A stretch of DNA of 53,620 nucleotides from an uncultured Chthoniobacter sp. (GTDB lineage Bacteria; Verrucomicrobiota; Verrucomicrobiia; Chthoniobacterales; Chthoniobacteraceae). Numbering within the stretch: the first letter of the stretch is position 1; every line of letters starts with the position of its first letter. The notes beneath the pieces are model-generated. The model did no database searches, was not told the origin of the DNA, and was given only the letters and a program-made list of their open reading frames with translations. This document shows, one piece after another, positions 52,046-53,620 of the stretch. The stretch lies in the NCBI GenBank assembly GCA_903874975.1, contig CAIQUL010000043.1, positions 1 to 53,620 on the forward strand, written 5' to 3'. The position numbers and the translations under genes are program-made.

Positions 52046-53620
52046 CTATTTCAGCGCCTTCAACTCCTCGTGCGTCCACGGTGTCTGGCGGTCGGCGATT
52101 TCCTTTCTCACCTTCCCAACGGTGGCGGCGGCGGCGGGCTTCTTCCAGCCGTGCCAGCGTTCGCCGATGTAGCTGAGGACTTGGGCGATTTGTTCGTCGG
52201 TGTGGGATTTCTCGACGGACGGCATGAGACCCTCGCCGTAGCTCACGCCCTCGATCGGGCCGATTTGGCCTTTGAGCAGCACGCGGGCGAGGACAGGGAC
52301 ATTGCCGCCACTCGCGAACCACGCGGATTTCGTGAGCTGCGGGGCGAGGAGTTTTTCGTCGATGCGCACGCCGTTGCCGTCGGGTCCGTGGCACGCGATG
52401 CAGAGGGTTTCATAGACGAGCCGGCCGCTCTTCGCGCTGTCGCCGAGCTGGCCGAGATTCTGGTCGCCGCGGTCGCGCTCGATGAGCTTGGCGACGATGG
52501 GGAGAGGGCGGGTGATGTCGAGAAATGCAGGCGGCATCTGCGCGGCACCGGTCTGCGCGGCGGCGCGAAAGGCGAGGAAGACTTGTGCGGCGACTTGCGC
52601 GTCGGTGTCGGCGGCCATGACGGCGAGCGCGGTGGAAAATGCGGGGTCGCGCTGGGCGAGGCGCGGCTCGGCGAGTTGGACGGCGGCGCGGCGGACTCGT
52701 GGGTGCGGGTGTTTCAGCGCGGCGAGGAGGGTGTCTTTGTCCAAAGCGCCGAGACCTTCGAGGCACCAGAGCGCGTGGATGCGGGCGTCCGGCGATTCGT
52801 GGCCGGCGGCCAATTTCGCGAGCGCGGGGACGGCGGACTTGTCGCCGCGCGAGACGATGAGCGCCTGCGCGGTGTCGCGCCACCAGCCGCTCGGGTTGGC
52901 GAGGTGGGCGACGAGTTGCACGGGCGTTTCGTCGAGCATCCGCGGGGCGGCGGCGGGCGGCGCGGCGTCGGGCAGCAGACGGTAGATGCGGCCGTGGCGG
53001 AAGACTTTCAGCATGCCCCACTTCTTCACGCGGTGGTAACGCTCCACCCAGGTTTCGAGTTTGTTCTTGCGGTAATCCTCGACGTAGCGCGCGCGCAGTT
53101 CGGGTGTCACGGCTGTGGGAAACCACTCCTTTTCCTGGATGATGCCGCGATACATGTCGGCGATATAGATGCCGCCGTCGGGGCCGTTTTCCGTCCACAC
53201 CGGGCGGAAATACGCGTCGGTCGAGCGGACAAATTCGGAATCGGGAAACGCATTGTGCGCGATGCCCACGCCGTCCTTCCACGCGAAGCGGCTCAGGCGG
53301 ATGAAACGCCCGACCGGCTCGCATGTCGCCGCGTGGCCGTGCCATTGCGCGAATGCTGCCGAGCGCACGATCGTCTGCCCGCACGTCGCGGAAAATCGGA
53401 TGAGCTGGGCCTGCCTTTTCACGTCGTAGCCGCCGTCGCTGTAATCCCACACCGGGCAGATGCCCCACGTGCGATTGAAGCCATCCGCGTGCTCCTTCAT
53501 TGGCAAAATGGGATAGCCCGCCGGGAGCTGGAACGAGTGCGCCGGGTTCGCGCCGCCGCCCCAACTGCTCACCAGCCGTCCGTCGTCATCGCGCGCGAGG
53601 CCCCACTGGCTGATGCGCCC
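52046..53620 (-). CDS. PVC-type large dehydrogenase with C-terminal cytochrome c domain, partial
   Basis: At least 525 residues; the reading frame runs off the right edge, so the true start is outside. The visible part ends a propeller dehydrogenase-like region (ENGPDGGIYIADMYRGIIQEKEW), then HEAT-like repeats (about 220-350, ALKHPHPRVRRAAVQLAEP), then a cytochrome c domain with CIACHGPDGNG (CxxCH) and a distal GLMPSV Met. This architecture is typical of Planctomycetes and Verrucomicrobia secreted dehydrogenases that oxidise sugars. An internal GTG at 53572 is not the start. Confidence 0.85.
   Translation of the reverse strand, partial: GRISQWGLARDDDGRLVSSWGGGANPAHSFQLPAGYPILPMKEHADGFNRTWGICPVWDYSDGGYDVKRQAQLIRFSATCGQTIVRSAAFAQWHGHAATCEPVGRFIRLSRFAWKDGVGIAHNAFPDSEFVRSTDAYFRPVWTENGPDGGIYIADMYRGIIQEKEWFPTAVTPELRARYVEDYRKNKLETWVERYHRVKKWGMLKVFRHGRIYRLLPDAAPPAAAPRMLDETPVQLVAHLANPSGWWRDTAQALIVSRGDKSAVPALAKLAAGHESPDARIHALWCLEGLGALDKDTLLAALKHPHPRVRRAAVQLAEPRLAQRDPAFSTALAVMAADTDAQVAAQVFLAFRAAAQTGAAQMPPAFLDITRPLPIVAKLIERDRGDQNLGQLGDSAKSGRLVYETLCIACHGPDGNGVRIDEKLLAPQLTKSAWFASGGNVPVLARVLLKGQIGPIEGVSYGEGLMPSVEKSHTDEQIAQVLSYIGERWHGWKKPAAAATVGKVRKEIADRQTPWTHEELKALK

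Overview
The window looks like chromosomal DNA (GC about 60%) from a flagellated, diderm member of the PVC group, most likely Verrucomicrobiota. Three things point there: the PVC-type dehydrogenase/cytochrome c gene at the right edge, a fragment of a four-helix-bundle (S23/IVP) gene, and a cassette of sugar-acid-type genes (NHL propeller, TIM-barrel epimerase, phytanoyl-CoA-dioxygenase family, SGNH esterase). No chemotaxis, tRNA, rRNA, CRISPR or intact mobile-element genes were seen.

Layout. (1) 1-2664: two 134-bp copies of a double-hairpin terminator flank a cell-wall amidase gene, a small secreted protein gene and a flagellin gene. (2) 2712-6403 (+): a secreted protein, a TPR protein, a FlgN-like protein and an NtrC-type regulator whose AAA+ active site is degenerate. 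(3) 6412-42751 (-): almost the whole flagellum on one strand with few and short gaps. In transcription order: fliD, FlgO-like lipoprotein, FlgM-like protein, fliS, FliT-like protein, REC-HD-GYP, unknown, flgBC-fliEFGHIJ, MotE-like, fliK, flgD, flgE, fliLMNOPQR, flhBA, flhF, small membrane protein, fliA, motAB, small Cys protein, flgF, flgG, flgA, flgH, flgI, flgJ, flgN, flgK, flgL, fliW, csrA and a second flagellin. (4) 42802-53620: non-flagellar genes, namely SGNH hydrolase, NHL protein, guaA, aat, an hsdR/four-helix-bundle scar, gpmI and a three-gene catabolic/PVC set.

Regulation read from the sequence. I find six sigma-54-like sites (GG-N10-GCT) before the 930-1499 gene, the 2712 operon, fliW, flgF, flgB and fliD. 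All have 14-19 nt between the GC and the start codon, which predicts nearly leaderless mRNAs. Sigma-28-like sites precede the first flagellin gene and motA; weaker ones with a one-base longer spacer precede the FlgM-like gene and flgK. The first flagellin leader has two GGA sites, one on the Shine-Dalgarno sequence, and fliW-csrA sits upstream of the second flagellin gene. This suggests a FliW/CsrA feedback on flagellin translation. A plausible cascade (inference): sigma-54 plus an activator, then structural genes and fliA, then sigma-28 held by the FlgM-like protein, then flagellin and motor genes, with FliW/CsrA tuning flagellin.

Most notable oddities: the regulator keeps GAFTGA but lacks the Walker A Lys, Walker B Asp and both sensor residues; the HD-GYP domain lacks several metal-site residues; FlgH has no lipobox; FliM has no recognisable CheY-binding N-terminal motif; FlhF has atypical G3/G4 motifs and no FlhG is present; fliK carries a recent 225-bp internal tandem duplication.
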